Part shown: positions 36,831 through 45,025 of the stretch, in pieces
Position numbering within the stretch: the first letter of the stretch is position 1
Layout of the letters: each line of letters starts with the position of its first letter
Origin: Sphingobacterium chuzhouense
GTDB lineage: Bacteria; Bacteroidota; Bacteroidia; Sphingobacteriales; Sphingobacteriaceae
DNA: 64,000 nucleotides
Assembly: GCF_014692525.1 (NCBI RefSeq)
Contig: NZ_JACNYL010000002.1
Span: forward strand, 1,236,926 to 1,300,925
Reading direction: 5' to 3'
The notes under the pieces: model-generated
The model's database searches: none
Told to the model about the DNA's origin: nothing
Seen by the model: the letters and a program-made list of their open reading frames with translations, nothing else
Program-made: the position numbers and the translations under genes

Positions 36831-36892
36831 TTTTATATATGAGGTTTAGTCTTTCTCCAAATTTAAGATTCCTTTTAAAAAAATTGCGCCTT

Positions 36893-37276
36893 CTAAAGCA
36901 CTAATTTTTCAAATAGTTCTTGATGGGTCTTCTCCGCCGAAATACACAAACCAGGATGCACTGCTGAACATTGTATGATGGTACTTCGTTTTGCCGTCAG
37001 CCAACGGAAGCGTTCTGCTTGTTCTAACGCAGCCAATCTCCCTCCTTCTTTATCTCCAACACAAATACGCTGAAAAGAATCCAGATGCTTCACAATTAAC
37101 TCCAAATCAATATCTGGATCAAGCGTTCTGCATTTAACTTCGTCTACATAAATCTTGACTTGTGCATATCGCTGCTTCCGACAATAGAGTGCTACACCAA
37201 CATTTATAAACTCATCACGTTCCACGCGAGGGACTACGCGGACGATAGCGTATTCATATAGTGTTCTCTCGCTCAT
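36893..37276 (-). CDS. DUF3037 domain-containing protein
   Basis: A 127-residue protein of unknown function with the DUF3037 pattern: YEYAIVRVVPRVERDEFINV at the start, then VGVALYCRKQRYAQVKI, a central LDPDIDLELIVKHLDSFQRI, and a C-terminal FRWLTAKRSTIIQCSAVHPG. It is soluble with no signal peptide. Its first 23 bases overlap the end of the HipA-like kinase gene upstream, so the two are co-translated. The frequent pairing of DUF3037 with HipA-like kinases suggests that they act together; the biochemical link is not known to me. Confidence 0.88.
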   Translation of the reverse strand: MSERTLYEYAIVRVVPRVERDEFINVGVALYCRKQRYAQVKIYVDEVKCRTLDPDIDLELIVKHLDSFQRICVGDKEGGRLAALEQAERFRWLTAKRSTIIQCSAVHPGLCISAEKTHQELFEKLVL

Positions 37277-38051
37277 GTTGTATCTGTTTTATAAAGTTTT
37301 CGGAATGCGCCAATCTTCCTAATAAAAAAGAAACATACACGCGACGGGCATCGTCTGGACTCAATTGCCTATGCTCATCTACCAACCATTCATCAGGCAC
37401 AATCTGCAATATGTTCCACAAATTTTCTTTTGTAAAAAGCGATCGGTACTGCACATCTACTTCTTCCACCTTTGACGCAAACTTAAGCAGTACATGATCC
37501 TTTATTTGTATAAACGGTTTTTCCAACTGCTCTTCCCAATTATCCCATGCGTGGTGAAAATAAAGTGATGCACCATGGTCTATCAGCCAAAGCTCTTTAT
37601 GCCATATCAACATATTGGTATTCCGTACAGTGCGGTCCACGTTCATAAGCAGTGCATCTAACCAAACAATCTTGGAGGCTTCTTCTGCATCTATCTCATC
37701 TACGTTCGGATCAAACGTAATAGCACCGTTCAAAAAATGCACCCCTAGATTTTTCCCAACCGAGAAACGCAGCAAATCCTGTATTTCTTCATCCGGCTCC
37801 ATCCGTGCAAAAGATTCGTTGAGGTCTGCGAAGACCAATTCGGGCATACGAAGCCCCAAAAAGCGACATAGTTCTCCTCCGATCAATTCCGCGACCAATG
37901 CTTTCTTTCCTTGCCCTGCCCCACGAAACTTAATGACGTAACTAAATCCATCGTCTGCATCCACCAAAGCAGGCAACGAACCTCCTTCCCGAAAAGGTTG
38001 GATGTAACGTATAATACGCACTTCACGTATCTCTGGTTTAAATATTTTCAT
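37254..38051 (-). CDS. HipA-like kinase domain protein (HipA_2 type)
   Basis: A 265-residue protein related to the HipA Ser/Thr-kinase fold but without the HipA N-terminal subdomain. Visible kinase features: Lys41 in YVIKFRG (ATP binding), the catalytic loop WLDALLMNVDRTVRNTNMLI (Asp139 and Asn144/146) and the metal-binding Asp158 in LWLIDHGASLYFHH. HipA kinases phosphorylate translation factors such as GltX and are paired with a HipB DNA-binding antitoxin; no HipB-like protein is present here. Instead the gene overlaps a DUF3037 gene by 23 bases. The substrate is unknown. Confidence 0.85.
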   Translation of the reverse strand: MKIFKPEIREVRIIRYIQPFREGGSLPALVDADDGFSYVIKFRGAGQGKKALVAELIGGELCRFLGLRMPELVFADLNESFARMEPDEEIQDLLRFSVGKNLGVHFLNGAITFDPNVDEIDAEEASKIVWLDALLMNVDRTVRNTNMLIWHKELWLIDHGASLYFHHAWDNWEEQLEKPFIQIKDHVLLKFASKVEEVDVQYRSLFTKENLWNILQIVPDEWLVDEHRQLSPDDARRVYVSFLLGRLAHSENFIKQIQHERENTI

Positions 38052-38154
38052 CGGCCTGTCCTTATATCTAATTTTTCATACCTCAAAGAACGGAATTTTT
38101 TCTTTTATAGCAAATTGTACCTTTTTATGACCTAACCCTTAAACATATTCTAAT

Positions 38155-38162
38155 TATATTTG
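38155..38162 (+). promoter_or_regulatory. -7 box for the DUF1599-BT_3928-aroK operon
   Basis: TATATTTG matches TAnnTTTG and predicts a start near 38169, 31 bases before the ATG at 38200. The -33 element is weak. Confidence 0.5.
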
Positions 38163-38199
38163 TAGTTTGTACAACGATCAAAAGAAAAGATAAGCAACG

Positions 38200-38748
38200 A
38201 TGACGGACACGACTACCGAGTATAATAACGTTATAAAACATTGTAAGGATTTATTCTTAAAGAAAACAAAAGATTACGGTACTGCTTGGCGGATAATGCG
38301 TCCACCGTCTATAACGGATCAAATCTATATTAAAGCGCAACGTATACGGACTTTGGAAGTTAAAAAAGTTTCCAAAGTAGGAGAAGACATTTTAGGAGAA
38401 TATATAGGAATCGTAAACTATTGTGTAATTGCGATGATGCAGCTAGAGTTACCCGAAGATGCGGAGGAAAACTTAGCCTATGATATGGTAGATAAACGAT
38501 ATTCCGAAAAGGTAGATGAAACACGTGACTTAATGTTTGCCAAAAATCATGACTACGGCGAGGCATGGCGAGAAATGCGTATTTCTTCTTTAACAGACCT
38601 TATTCTCATGAAAATTCATCGTGTCAAACAAATTGAAGATAATGACGGACAAACCCTTGTATCGGAGGGGTTGAAGGCAAATTATCAAGACATGCTTAAC
38701 TATGCTGTTTTTGCACTTATAAAACTAGGCCTTGCCGAACAAAAATAG
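38200..38748 (+). CDS. DUF1599 (nucleotide modification associated domain 1) protein with two repeats
   Basis: A 182-residue soluble protein in which the same unit occurs twice: FLKKTKDYGTAWRIMRPPSI (about 24-43) with IKAQRIRTLE and NYCVIAMMQLEL, and again MFAKNHDYGEAWREMRISSL (about 110-129) with MKIHRVKQIE and NYAVFALIKLGL. This is the DUF1599 arrangement. The domain has been linked computationally to nucleotide metabolism or modification, but no reaction is established here. The first gene of a run with a BT_3928-type membrane protein (4 bases apart) and aroK, an order I recall as conserved in Bacteroidetes. Confidence 0.88.
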   Translation: MTDTTTEYNNVIKHCKDLFLKKTKDYGTAWRIMRPPSITDQIYIKAQRIRTLEVKKVSKVGEDILGEYIGIVNYCVIAMMQLELPEDAEENLAYDMVDKRYSEKVDETRDLMFAKNHDYGEAWREMRISSLTDLILMKIHRVKQIEDNDGQTLVSEGLKANYQDMLNYAVFALIKLGLAEQK

Positions 38749-38752
38749 ACTC

Positions 38753-39952
38753 ATGGAAACGAACTTTACGCCTACACGAAAAAAGAATGCTAACACCATT
38801 GATATTGCATTAGGATTTAGCCGGATATTTGTCGGTATACTTTTTATTTTTTCAGGCTTTATCAAAGCCAACGATCCTACAGGTTTTGGCTATAAATTGG
38901 AAGAGTACTTCCTGGTTTTCCACATGGATTTTCTCAACGACTACAGTACTTGGCTTGCTGTCCTTATCTGTGGCCTAGAAATCATTCTCGGGGTATTCCT
39001 GTTATTAGGATTCTATAAAAATAAAGTAGCTTGGGGCTTATTGCTGTTAACGATATTTTTTCTCTTCCTGACATTCTATTCTGCTTTTTTTGAGGTTGTG
39101 ACCTCCTGCGGATGTTTTGGTGATGCCATCCCACTAACGCCCTGGCAATCGTTTATCAAAGATGTTATCCTATTGGCATTCGTCATCGTGATCTTCAAGT
39201 ACAGAGCACGCATAAAACCTCTTCTTTCCAACCCAACAACAAGAAGTCTAATCAGTACATTGGTCATCCTTTTATCTTTTGGAATAGGTGTCTATACCAT
39301 TTACTTTCTCCCATTTATTGATTTTCTTCCTTATAAAGAGGGAAATAACATACCAGAATTAATGGTAATGCCAGATGGAGAAGAAGCAGACGTATATGAA
39401 TCCATCTACGAAATCAAACATAAACAAACCGGCGAGGTAAAAAAAGTGACCGATAAAGAATACATGGAGGGTATCTGGGAAGATGACAATTGGGAAGTTG
39501 TGGGCGAGCCTACATCGAAGTTGGTCAAAAAAGGGTATCAAATCCCCATCCCGGATTTGTTGATATCGGATGCAGAGGGAAACGATGTAACACAAGAAAT
39601 CATCACAAACCCTTATTACAACTTCGTCGTGGTAAGCACCCATGTCGACAAACTATCTTTAGCAGACATTATTGCATTGGATCGCATTAACACGACGATT
39701 CGTGATTTAGCAAGTGACTATCCGCTCCGAGCCATATTGTTAACCTCCAGTTCATCAGAGGTAGCAAGAGGACTTCAAGACGAAATGGATCTCGTACTAG
39801 AAACATTATACGCAGATAATGTTCCTCTTAAAAGTATGGTACGCTCCAATCCCGGCGTACTCTTATTACAAAATGGTACGGTCATCAAAAAATGGTCAAA
39901 AATCACGTTCCCGTCAAAAGAAGAATTGGAAGAAGATTATTTAGCGAAATAA
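38753..39952 (+). CDS. BT_3928 family membrane protein (DoxX-like)
   Basis: Inner-membrane protein. The start at 38753 follows the previous stop by 4 bases; earlier in-frame starts overlap the preceding gene. About 399 residues: a DoxX/MauE-like domain with roughly five helices (IALGFSRIFVGILFIFSGFI, LAVLICGLEIILGVFLLLGF, and more up to about 185) and a soluble C-terminal domain (about 190-399) that resembles a thioredoxin-like fold without a CxxC motif. A Cys pair in VTSCGCFGDAIP (about 118) sits in a membrane loop. The function is unknown. The stop overlaps the aroK start by one base. Confidence 0.85.
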   Translation: METNFTPTRKKNANTIDIALGFSRIFVGILFIFSGFIKANDPTGFGYKLEEYFLVFHMDFLNDYSTWLAVLICGLEIILGVFLLLGFYKNKVAWGLLLLTIFFLFLTFYSAFFEVVTSCGCFGDAIPLTPWQSFIKDVILLAFVIVIFKYRARIKPLLSNPTTRSLISTLVILLSFGIGVYTIYFLPFIDFLPYKEGNNIPELMVMPDGEEADVYESIYEIKHKQTGEVKKVTDKEYMEGIWEDDNWEVVGEPTSKLVKKGYQIPIPDLLISDAEGNDVTQEIITNPYYNFVVVSTHVDKLSLADIIALDRINTTIRDLASDYPLRAILLTSSSSEVARGLQDEMDLVLETLYADNVPLKSMVRSNPGVLLLQNGTVIKKWSKITFPSKEELEEDYLAK

Positions 39953-40473
39953 TGGATAAGCCTATATTTTTAATTGGTTTTATGGGTAGCGGGAAAACTA
40001 CGTTAGGTAGGAAGTTAGCTAACCACCTCAATCTGAAGTTTATTGATTTAGACCATGTGATTGTAGAACGCATCGGTATGTCGATACCAGCGTACTTTAC
40101 ACAATATGGCGAACAGAAATTTCGTGAAATGGAAAGTCAGCTACTCAAAGAACAACGGGGAAAACGTGCTGTTATCTCGACCGGGGGTGGGAGTCCTTGT
40201 TTTTTTGATAATATGGAATGGATTCTAGAAAATGGTATATCCATTTACCTCTATCTCACGCCCAAAGCGCTACACAATAGATTGCAACAATCAAACATCG
40301 CTTCCCGCCCAGCTCTTCAAGGGTTACGTGATGAAGCTCTTTTACAATTTATTGAGGAAAAACTAGATGAAAGAGCGCCTTTTTATAAACAGGCACATAT
40401 CCATATTGACCAACTAAATACCTCTTTAGATACGATATGCCAATCCATTGAAACCTATGCGGAAAATAAATAG
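39952..40473 (+). CDS. aroK: Shikimate kinase
   Basis: Phosphorylates shikimate at the 3-hydroxyl in chorismate (aromatic amino acid) synthesis. The ATG at 39952 overlaps the preceding TAA (TAATG); upstream in-frame starts would run into the previous gene. The 173 residues have Walker A GFMGSGKTT (Lys15), the shikimate-binding DLD motif (LKFIDLDH, about 33), a FREME motif, and the GGG of VISTGGGSP (about 80), then the lid arginine in SRPAL. This is full length for the family and the identification is secure. Confidence 0.96.
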   Translation: MDKPIFLIGFMGSGKTTLGRKLANHLNLKFIDLDHVIVERIGMSIPAYFTQYGEQKFREMESQLLKEQRGKRAVISTGGGSPCFFDNMEWILENGISIYLYLTPKALHNRLQQSNIASRPALQGLRDEALLQFIEEKLDERAPFYKQAHIHIDQLNTSLDTICQSIETYAENK

Positions 40474-41404
40474 TCACTATTTACTTCTTATGTTTTTGTT
40501 GTTTTTCTGTAGCTGTTTCAGAAGCAACACCACAGCGGATACTGTTCGATTCGGTAGTTCTCGACAAGTATTTAATTTTAAAGGAATTGAGGATTTGTAT
40601 CGTTTCCTCACCTATTCAGAAAATAGGGTTCCGTTGGTGAGCGCACATCGGGGAGGACCGGATACAGACTATCCCGAGAATGCCATCGAAACTTTTCAAC
40701 GCGTGGCCTCGAAAATGCCTGCCATTATCGAGTGTGACATTGCACTCACGAAAGATTCTGTTCTCGTTTTAATGCATGACGAAACATTAGACCGCACTAC
40801 AACTGGAACGGGAAAAGTAAATCGATACACATTAGCTGAACTGAAAGAATTGCACTTAAAAGATCCTGCAGGAACGGTAACCAACTACCGTATTCCAACA
40901 TTGGAAGAGACATTACGATGGGGCATAGGACAGGTTATTTTCACACTGGATGTAAAAAGAAACGTACCTTACCAACTCGTGGTAGATGCCATCAGGAAAA
41001 CAAAGTCCGAAGCATATTCTGTAATCATTACCTACAGTGCCAATCAAGCGGCAGTAGTGCATAACCTAGCACCAGATTTAATGATTTCGGCTTCTATAAA
41101 AAATGTAGAAGACTTGATACGCTTAAATGACCTAGATATTCCAGATACAAGACTTGTTGCTTTTATCGGCACATCGCAGGCTGATAAAAATCTCACCGAT
41201 CTATTGCATCAGCACGGTATCCTATGTATTTTGGGCACTATTGGAAACTTAGATAGCCAAGCGCAGCAAAGGGGCGAACAGGTTTACGCAGAATATATTG
41301 AAAATGGTGCCGACATATTAAGTACCGATCGACCATTCCAAGCAGCGAAGACATTAGACTATTATAGTAAACAACGTAATCTTTCCTCTCCATTTATCAA
41401 TTAG
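40457..41404 (+). CDS. Glycerophosphodiester phosphodiesterase family lipoprotein
   Basis: Hydrolyses glycerophosphodiesters to sn-glycerol 3-phosphate and an alcohol, here probably in the periplasm. The ATG at 40457 overlaps the aroK 3' end by 17 bases and begins a lipoprotein signal (MRKINSHYLLLMFLLFFCSC). The GDPD TIM barrel is clear: SAHRGGPDTDYPENAIETFQ (catalytic His and Arg, about 65-85), ECDIALTKDSVLVLMHDETL (about 95-115), and LDVKRN. Roughly 315 residues. It is likely co-transcribed with aroK. Confidence 0.93.
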   Translation: MRKINSHYLLLMFLLFFCSCFRSNTTADTVRFGSSRQVFNFKGIEDLYRFLTYSENRVPLVSAHRGGPDTDYPENAIETFQRVASKMPAIIECDIALTKDSVLVLMHDETLDRTTTGTGKVNRYTLAELKELHLKDPAGTVTNYRIPTLEETLRWGIGQVIFTLDVKRNVPYQLVVDAIRKTKSEAYSVIITYSANQAAVVHNLAPDLMISASIKNVEDLIRLNDLDIPDTRLVAFIGTSQADKNLTDLLHQHGILCILGTIGNLDSQAQQRGEQVYAEYIENGADILSTDRPFQAAKTLDYYSKQRNLSSPFIN

Positions 41405-41534
41405 CACGGAATCGAAGTAGATATTCTACTACATTTTCACATCGTTTATTTAATTTATTAAAATACACCAAACAATTATGATCATCGAACGTTATTAACT
41501 TAGATAAAATAATTTTAACGTAATAGATCGTAAT

Positions 41535-42113
41535 ATGAAGAAGTTTACATTTTTATGCCTCTTACTAGGAGGTTTCGCAATCGGTGCTCAAGCACAACGT
41601 GTAGAAACTACGCCGCAATCTACAGCAAATGTAGGAATGGAACCTATTAGACAGGGTAATTGGATGGTTGGTGGATCTATAGGGAATATAGGTTACAGCT
41701 TTGAAGGTGATCAATTCAATATCAATTTAAACCCTCGTGCTGGTTATTTTGTAGCAGACGGCTTGGCGGTAGGTGCTCAAGCTAGTTTAGGTTTAACTGC
41801 TATCAAGGACCAAGACAATGTCTACAACTATGGGATCTCTCCTTTCGTGCGTTATTATTTCCCTGGTGGAGCTAGTGCATCGGGGCGTTTCTTCGGGCAA
41901 GGTGATATCGGTATAGCCGGAAGTAAGCCAGGAAGTGATGTTTCGTTGGCATTAGGAGCAAATGTAGGGTATGCACACTTCATTACCCAGACAGTTGCAT
42001 TGGAAGTAGCGGCTGGTTATAACTACAGCAAAGCTAACGTCAATTCCGGCGGTGGACAAAGCGGTCTTGGTGTAAGTGTTGGTTTCCAGATTTATCTGCC
42101 TGGACAAAGATAG
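41535..42113 (+). CDS. Outer-membrane beta-barrel protein, 192 aa
   Basis: Small barrel of the OmpA/OmpW-like type. A signal peptide (about 1-20; FLCLLLGGFAIGAQAQ) is followed by 8-10 beta strands rich in Gly and aromatics (NWMVGGSIGNIGYSFEG, GYFVADGLAVGAQASLGLTA, FVRYYFPGG), ending FQIYLPGQR. It begins 130 bases after the GDPD gene, with no operon partner. The role is unknown; such proteins are often abundant surface structural proteins. A strong terminator follows. Confidence 0.88.
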   Translation: MKKFTFLCLLLGGFAIGAQAQRVETTPQSTANVGMEPIRQGNWMVGGSIGNIGYSFEGDQFNINLNPRAGYFVADGLAVGAQASLGLTAIKDQDNVYNYGISPFVRYYFPGGASASGRFFGQGDIGIAGSKPGSDVSLALGANVGYAHFITQTVALEVAAGYNYSKANVNSGGGQSGLGVSVGFQIYLPGQR

Positions 42114-42134
42114 AAAGGCAGTAACCTTATTTTA

Positions 42135-42172
42135 GAAAAAAGCACATCCTTTACAAATGGGATGTGCTTTTT
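42135..42172 (+). terminator. Terminator after the outer-membrane protein
   Basis: A 9-bp perfect stem AGCACATCC / GGATGTGCT (42141-42149 and 42160-42168) with an A-run before and T-run after. It also faces the end of the convergent nine-gene operon, so it may serve both. Confidence 0.85.
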
Positions 42173-42192
42173 TGTTAAAGAGCACACTTAAT

Positions 42193-44169
42193 TTACCTGT
42201 TTTTTAGTTTGATTTCGTCAATAATAATTTCTTGGATATTTAGCGGCGGGATTCCATTTTGTCCGTACCAGAAAAAAGAATCATACCCTTCATAGACAGC
42301 TTTTTCGATATGCCAGCGGTCCGGGAGATAACTGGAGACATCATTACAATATCCTGCCACGCTTACTTTATGATTCGGCCATATCTGGCGGATCTTCATA
42401 CTATAAGACGTCACCGCTTCACGAGATAAGCCAACCAATTTCCAGGACCCGATATTTAATGTCTGTACATAAACTGGCAATTCCTGCCGAACCGCATCGG
42501 CCTGATACCGATGCTCCATCAAATCTGCCCAACGTAGATCTTTATCTGTATACACTGTACTTCGTTGTATAGCAGTTTTCTCCCTAAACGCTTTAATTTC
42601 CTCTGGCTTCATTGGTTTTATGGGAATTAATACACTATCTACAAAAGAATCAAGTGTACCTCTTACTTCTTGCATATCATTCGAGAGTACTTCCAAAACA
42701 CTTTTCGCTAAATCAGCGCCCGTCTCCCGGTAATCAGCCGACACTGGATTGATATCGCCTCCGCATCCCTGTACAAAAAGGTTGTAATCAGAACCGGTAT
42801 GCGTCGCTAATATGCCTCTAGCTATCCCAGGAAAATTTGCACTCAATGTAAACGATTCCTCTCCTTTATTCTGAAATACGGGGTGGCATCCGGCAAAAAA
42901 TATGGTTCCCATAAGCTGCTGGCGTTGATTAAGCACTTTAACTACATCCAATGTCCGATCCACAGGCCCCTCGCTCTTTCTAACATTGTCTCTTCTGTTT
43001 AAACCTATAGTGGTTTCTCCTCTCCCAAAATAAATAGAAGCAGGTTCCATGTTTTCAATCGCTTTATCTGCAACCGCTATGATGTTTTTGCCAACTACGT
43101 TGTTTAGATAATTGCTGTCTGGTTGTTGATAAAAATGCGCCCATGTCGTCCAAGCTTGTGTAACAGGGGCAAAATGGGTATGCGAAGCATTCATCAAGAT
43201 AGCATCTTTGGGTAGATTGTGTTTTGAAGCAATAGTTTCCTTTATCTTTTGTGTAAAAGAATAGTCAACTCCGCATACATCTATCGTAATAATAACGACT
43301 TTTCGATCATCATTTTGGATAGCAACAGCTCCAGTTTCCATACTGTTTTCACTTTTATGTTTCCCAACAAAAAGACTTCCGTTTGTATCAAGTGCATATA
43401 TACGGTCATTCGTTGCTGCCAATTGTTTTATTTTCACTGTATAGGTTACATCATTATAACGACCAATCTGAACTTTTCCAGAAGATGCTTCTTGTTTAAG
43501 TGGCGTTTTCCATAATCTACCCTCGGGGTCGGAAAATATAATATTTCCATCATATATCGTAAACGCCTCTACGTCTTCTTTTTCTATTGCCGTCCATCTT
43601 ATTTTATCGTTATGGTATTCTCCGCGGCTTATATTACCGATGTTATCGACGGAATACAGATATTTTCCATCAGACGCTATTGTTTTTAATTTCGGTGACT
43701 TAACTTTTTTTAGCTTGTTTCCCGCTTTCCTAATCCAGAGCTTTCCATTTGTATCCAAGACATACTCTTGCTTTCCCGAAACCGCAACAGCGCTTAGTTC
43801 GGTAATCTCCAAGGAATTTTCCTTCCATTGCAAACTTCCCCCTGTCTGTTGTGCTGAGAACCAGGTATTCTCCTTATCAAGTGCTAACAATTTTTCTTTA
43901 TCAGACGTGATCAGTTTAAACCGTTTCAGCGAATCTACAACTTCCCATGTGGTACTGAATCGACCTTCTGCCGGTAACCCGTATCCGGCCAATGCTAATC
44001 CAAAAATATTGTCGGGCGGATCTATACTCATTTTTGCAAAACCAACTTGATAACCAGATTGATTCTGTGCTTGACAAAGCAAGCACAGAATGCATAAAAA
44101 AAGTGTCCACGTTCCCCGTCGTCTATTTCCTTTTTGTATACTTCCTCGATATAGGATATTTGGATTCAT
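42193..44169 (-). CDS. Neutral/alkaline ceramidase-family protein with a beta-propeller-like insertion
   Basis: Last gene of the nine-gene operon. Its start overlaps the end of murQ to within a base. The 658 residues have an N-terminal hydrophobic signal (LFLCILCLLC). The ceramidase fold begins VGFAKMSIDPP (about 42) with AGYG and GRF, then is interrupted at about 75-275 by five repeats with a Tyr/Leu-Asp-x-x-Gly-x-Leu core (YVLDTNGKLWI, YSVDNIGNISR, IYALDTNGSLFV and others). It resumes with ITIDVCGVDYSF and the zinc-site motifs MNASHTH (His330/His332), AGCHPVF (His429), QGCGGDINP and CNDVSSYLP. Ceramidases of this family are zinc amidases that cleave N-acyl bonds. The substrate is unknown. 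Confidence 0.8.
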   Translation of the reverse strand: MNPNILYRGSIQKGNRRRGTWTLFLCILCLLCQAQNQSGYQVGFAKMSIDPPDNIFGLALAGYGLPAEGRFSTTWEVVDSLKRFKLITSDKEKLLALDKENTWFSAQQTGGSLQWKENSLEITELSAVAVSGKQEYVLDTNGKLWIRKAGNKLKKVKSPKLKTIASDGKYLYSVDNIGNISRGEYHNDKIRWTAIEKEDVEAFTIYDGNIIFSDPEGRLWKTPLKQEASSGKVQIGRYNDVTYTVKIKQLAATNDRIYALDTNGSLFVGKHKSENSMETGAVAIQNDDRKVVIITIDVCGVDYSFTQKIKETIASKHNLPKDAILMNASHTHFAPVTQAWTTWAHFYQQPDSNYLNNVVGKNIIAVADKAIENMEPASIYFGRGETTIGLNRRDNVRKSEGPVDRTLDVVKVLNQRQQLMGTIFFAGCHPVFQNKGEESFTLSANFPGIARGILATHTGSDYNLFVQGCGGDINPVSADYRETGADLAKSVLEVLSNDMQEVRGTLDSFVDSVLIPIKPMKPEEIKAFREKTAIQRSTVYTDKDLRWADLMEHRYQADAVRQELPVYVQTLNIGSWKLVGLSREAVTSYSMKIRQIWPNHKVSVAGYCNDVSSYLPDRWHIEKAVYEGYDSFFWYGQNGIPPLNIQEIIIDEIKLKNR

Positions 44170-44170
44170 A

Positions 44171-44989
44171 TCATTGATGTTGAAGTTGCCACTGAACGAT
44201 TGCTTCTTTAACGCTACCTGCATCCATTAACAGTTTTTTTGCTTGCTCATAGTCTGTCAGCCCTACTTTTTCCATTAATATTTTGACCGCCCGGTCTATT
44301 ATTTTATCATTGATCAAAGCAACATTAACCATTTTATTATCTTCCACCCGACCCAGTTGAATCATCGTCGTCGTGCTGATCATATCAAAAATCATTTTTT
44401 GTGCCGTTCCACATTTCATACGGGTACTGCCCGATATAAATTCCGGTCCGGTTATTACTTCGACAGGTAGATCCGCGTTGGCAGCTATGATAGAATGGGG
44501 GTTGCTGACAATGCAGCCTGTCGTAATATTGTTCGTACGACATTGTTTCAACCCTGCCAATACAAATGGTGTAGTACCACTAGCTGATATTCCTATTACG
44601 ATATCTTTCTGGGAGACGTGTTCGTCCTGCAACATTCTCCATCCTGCTTCCACATCATCTTCTTTTTCTTCTAGCGCTTCTACCAAGTGTTCTGTGCCTC
44701 CGGCTAAAATAGAATTGAGCAATCCTTTGGGCACGCCATAGGTTGTAGGCATTTCTATCACATCTAATACAGACAGTCGTCCACCACTGCCCGCGCCTAG
44801 ATAAAACATTCTCCCCCCATCCTTCAGTTTTTTTACAACCTCCGTTATCAAATTGTTTAATTGTGGTAATGCCTGCTCTATAGCGAGAGCTACCGTTTTA
44901 TCTTCCGCATTAATAAGATGAGTAATTTCCTCCACCGTTTTTTTCTCGAGATGACGATGCCTAGAGGGTTGTTCTGTTATTCTTGTCAT
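44171..44989 (-). CDS. murQ: N-acetylmuramic acid 6-phosphate etherase MurQ
   Basis: Cytoplasmic SIS-fold enzyme that removes the D-lactyl ether from N-acetylmuramic acid 6-phosphate, giving N-acetylglucosamine 6-phosphate. I chose the ATG at 44989 because MTRITEQPSRHRHLEKKTVE matches the usual MurQ start; an ATG 30 bases upstream is possible. The 272 residues have the SIS motif YLGAGSGGRLSVLDVIE (about 67-83), the catalytic-type Glu near EMPTTYG, and SGTTPFVL, plus the family signature RMKCGTAQKMIFDMISTT. It follows the YdcF-type gene closely and lies two bases before the ceramidase-family gene. No MurNAc kinase or transporter gene is in the cluster. Confidence 0.93.
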   Translation of the reverse strand: MTRITEQPSRHRHLEKKTVEEITHLINAEDKTVALAIEQALPQLNNLITEVVKKLKDGGRMFYLGAGSGGRLSVLDVIEMPTTYGVPKGLLNSILAGGTEHLVEALEEKEDDVEAGWRMLQDEHVSQKDIVIGISASGTTPFVLAGLKQCRTNNITTGCIVSNPHSIIAANADLPVEVITGPEFISGSTRMKCGTAQKMIFDMISTTTMIQLGRVEDNKMVNVALINDKIIDRAVKILMEKVGLTDYEQAKKLLMDAGSVKEAIVQWQLQHQ

Positions 44990-45025
44990 ATGTATTTGGT
45001 GTTTGTGTTTAATTTTCAATAGTTG

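Noticed and set aside
37254..38051. A complete HipBA toxin-antitoxin module
   Set aside because: The kinase lacks the usual HipA N-terminal subdomain and no HipB-type DNA-binding gene is adjacent, so it is only called HipA-like.
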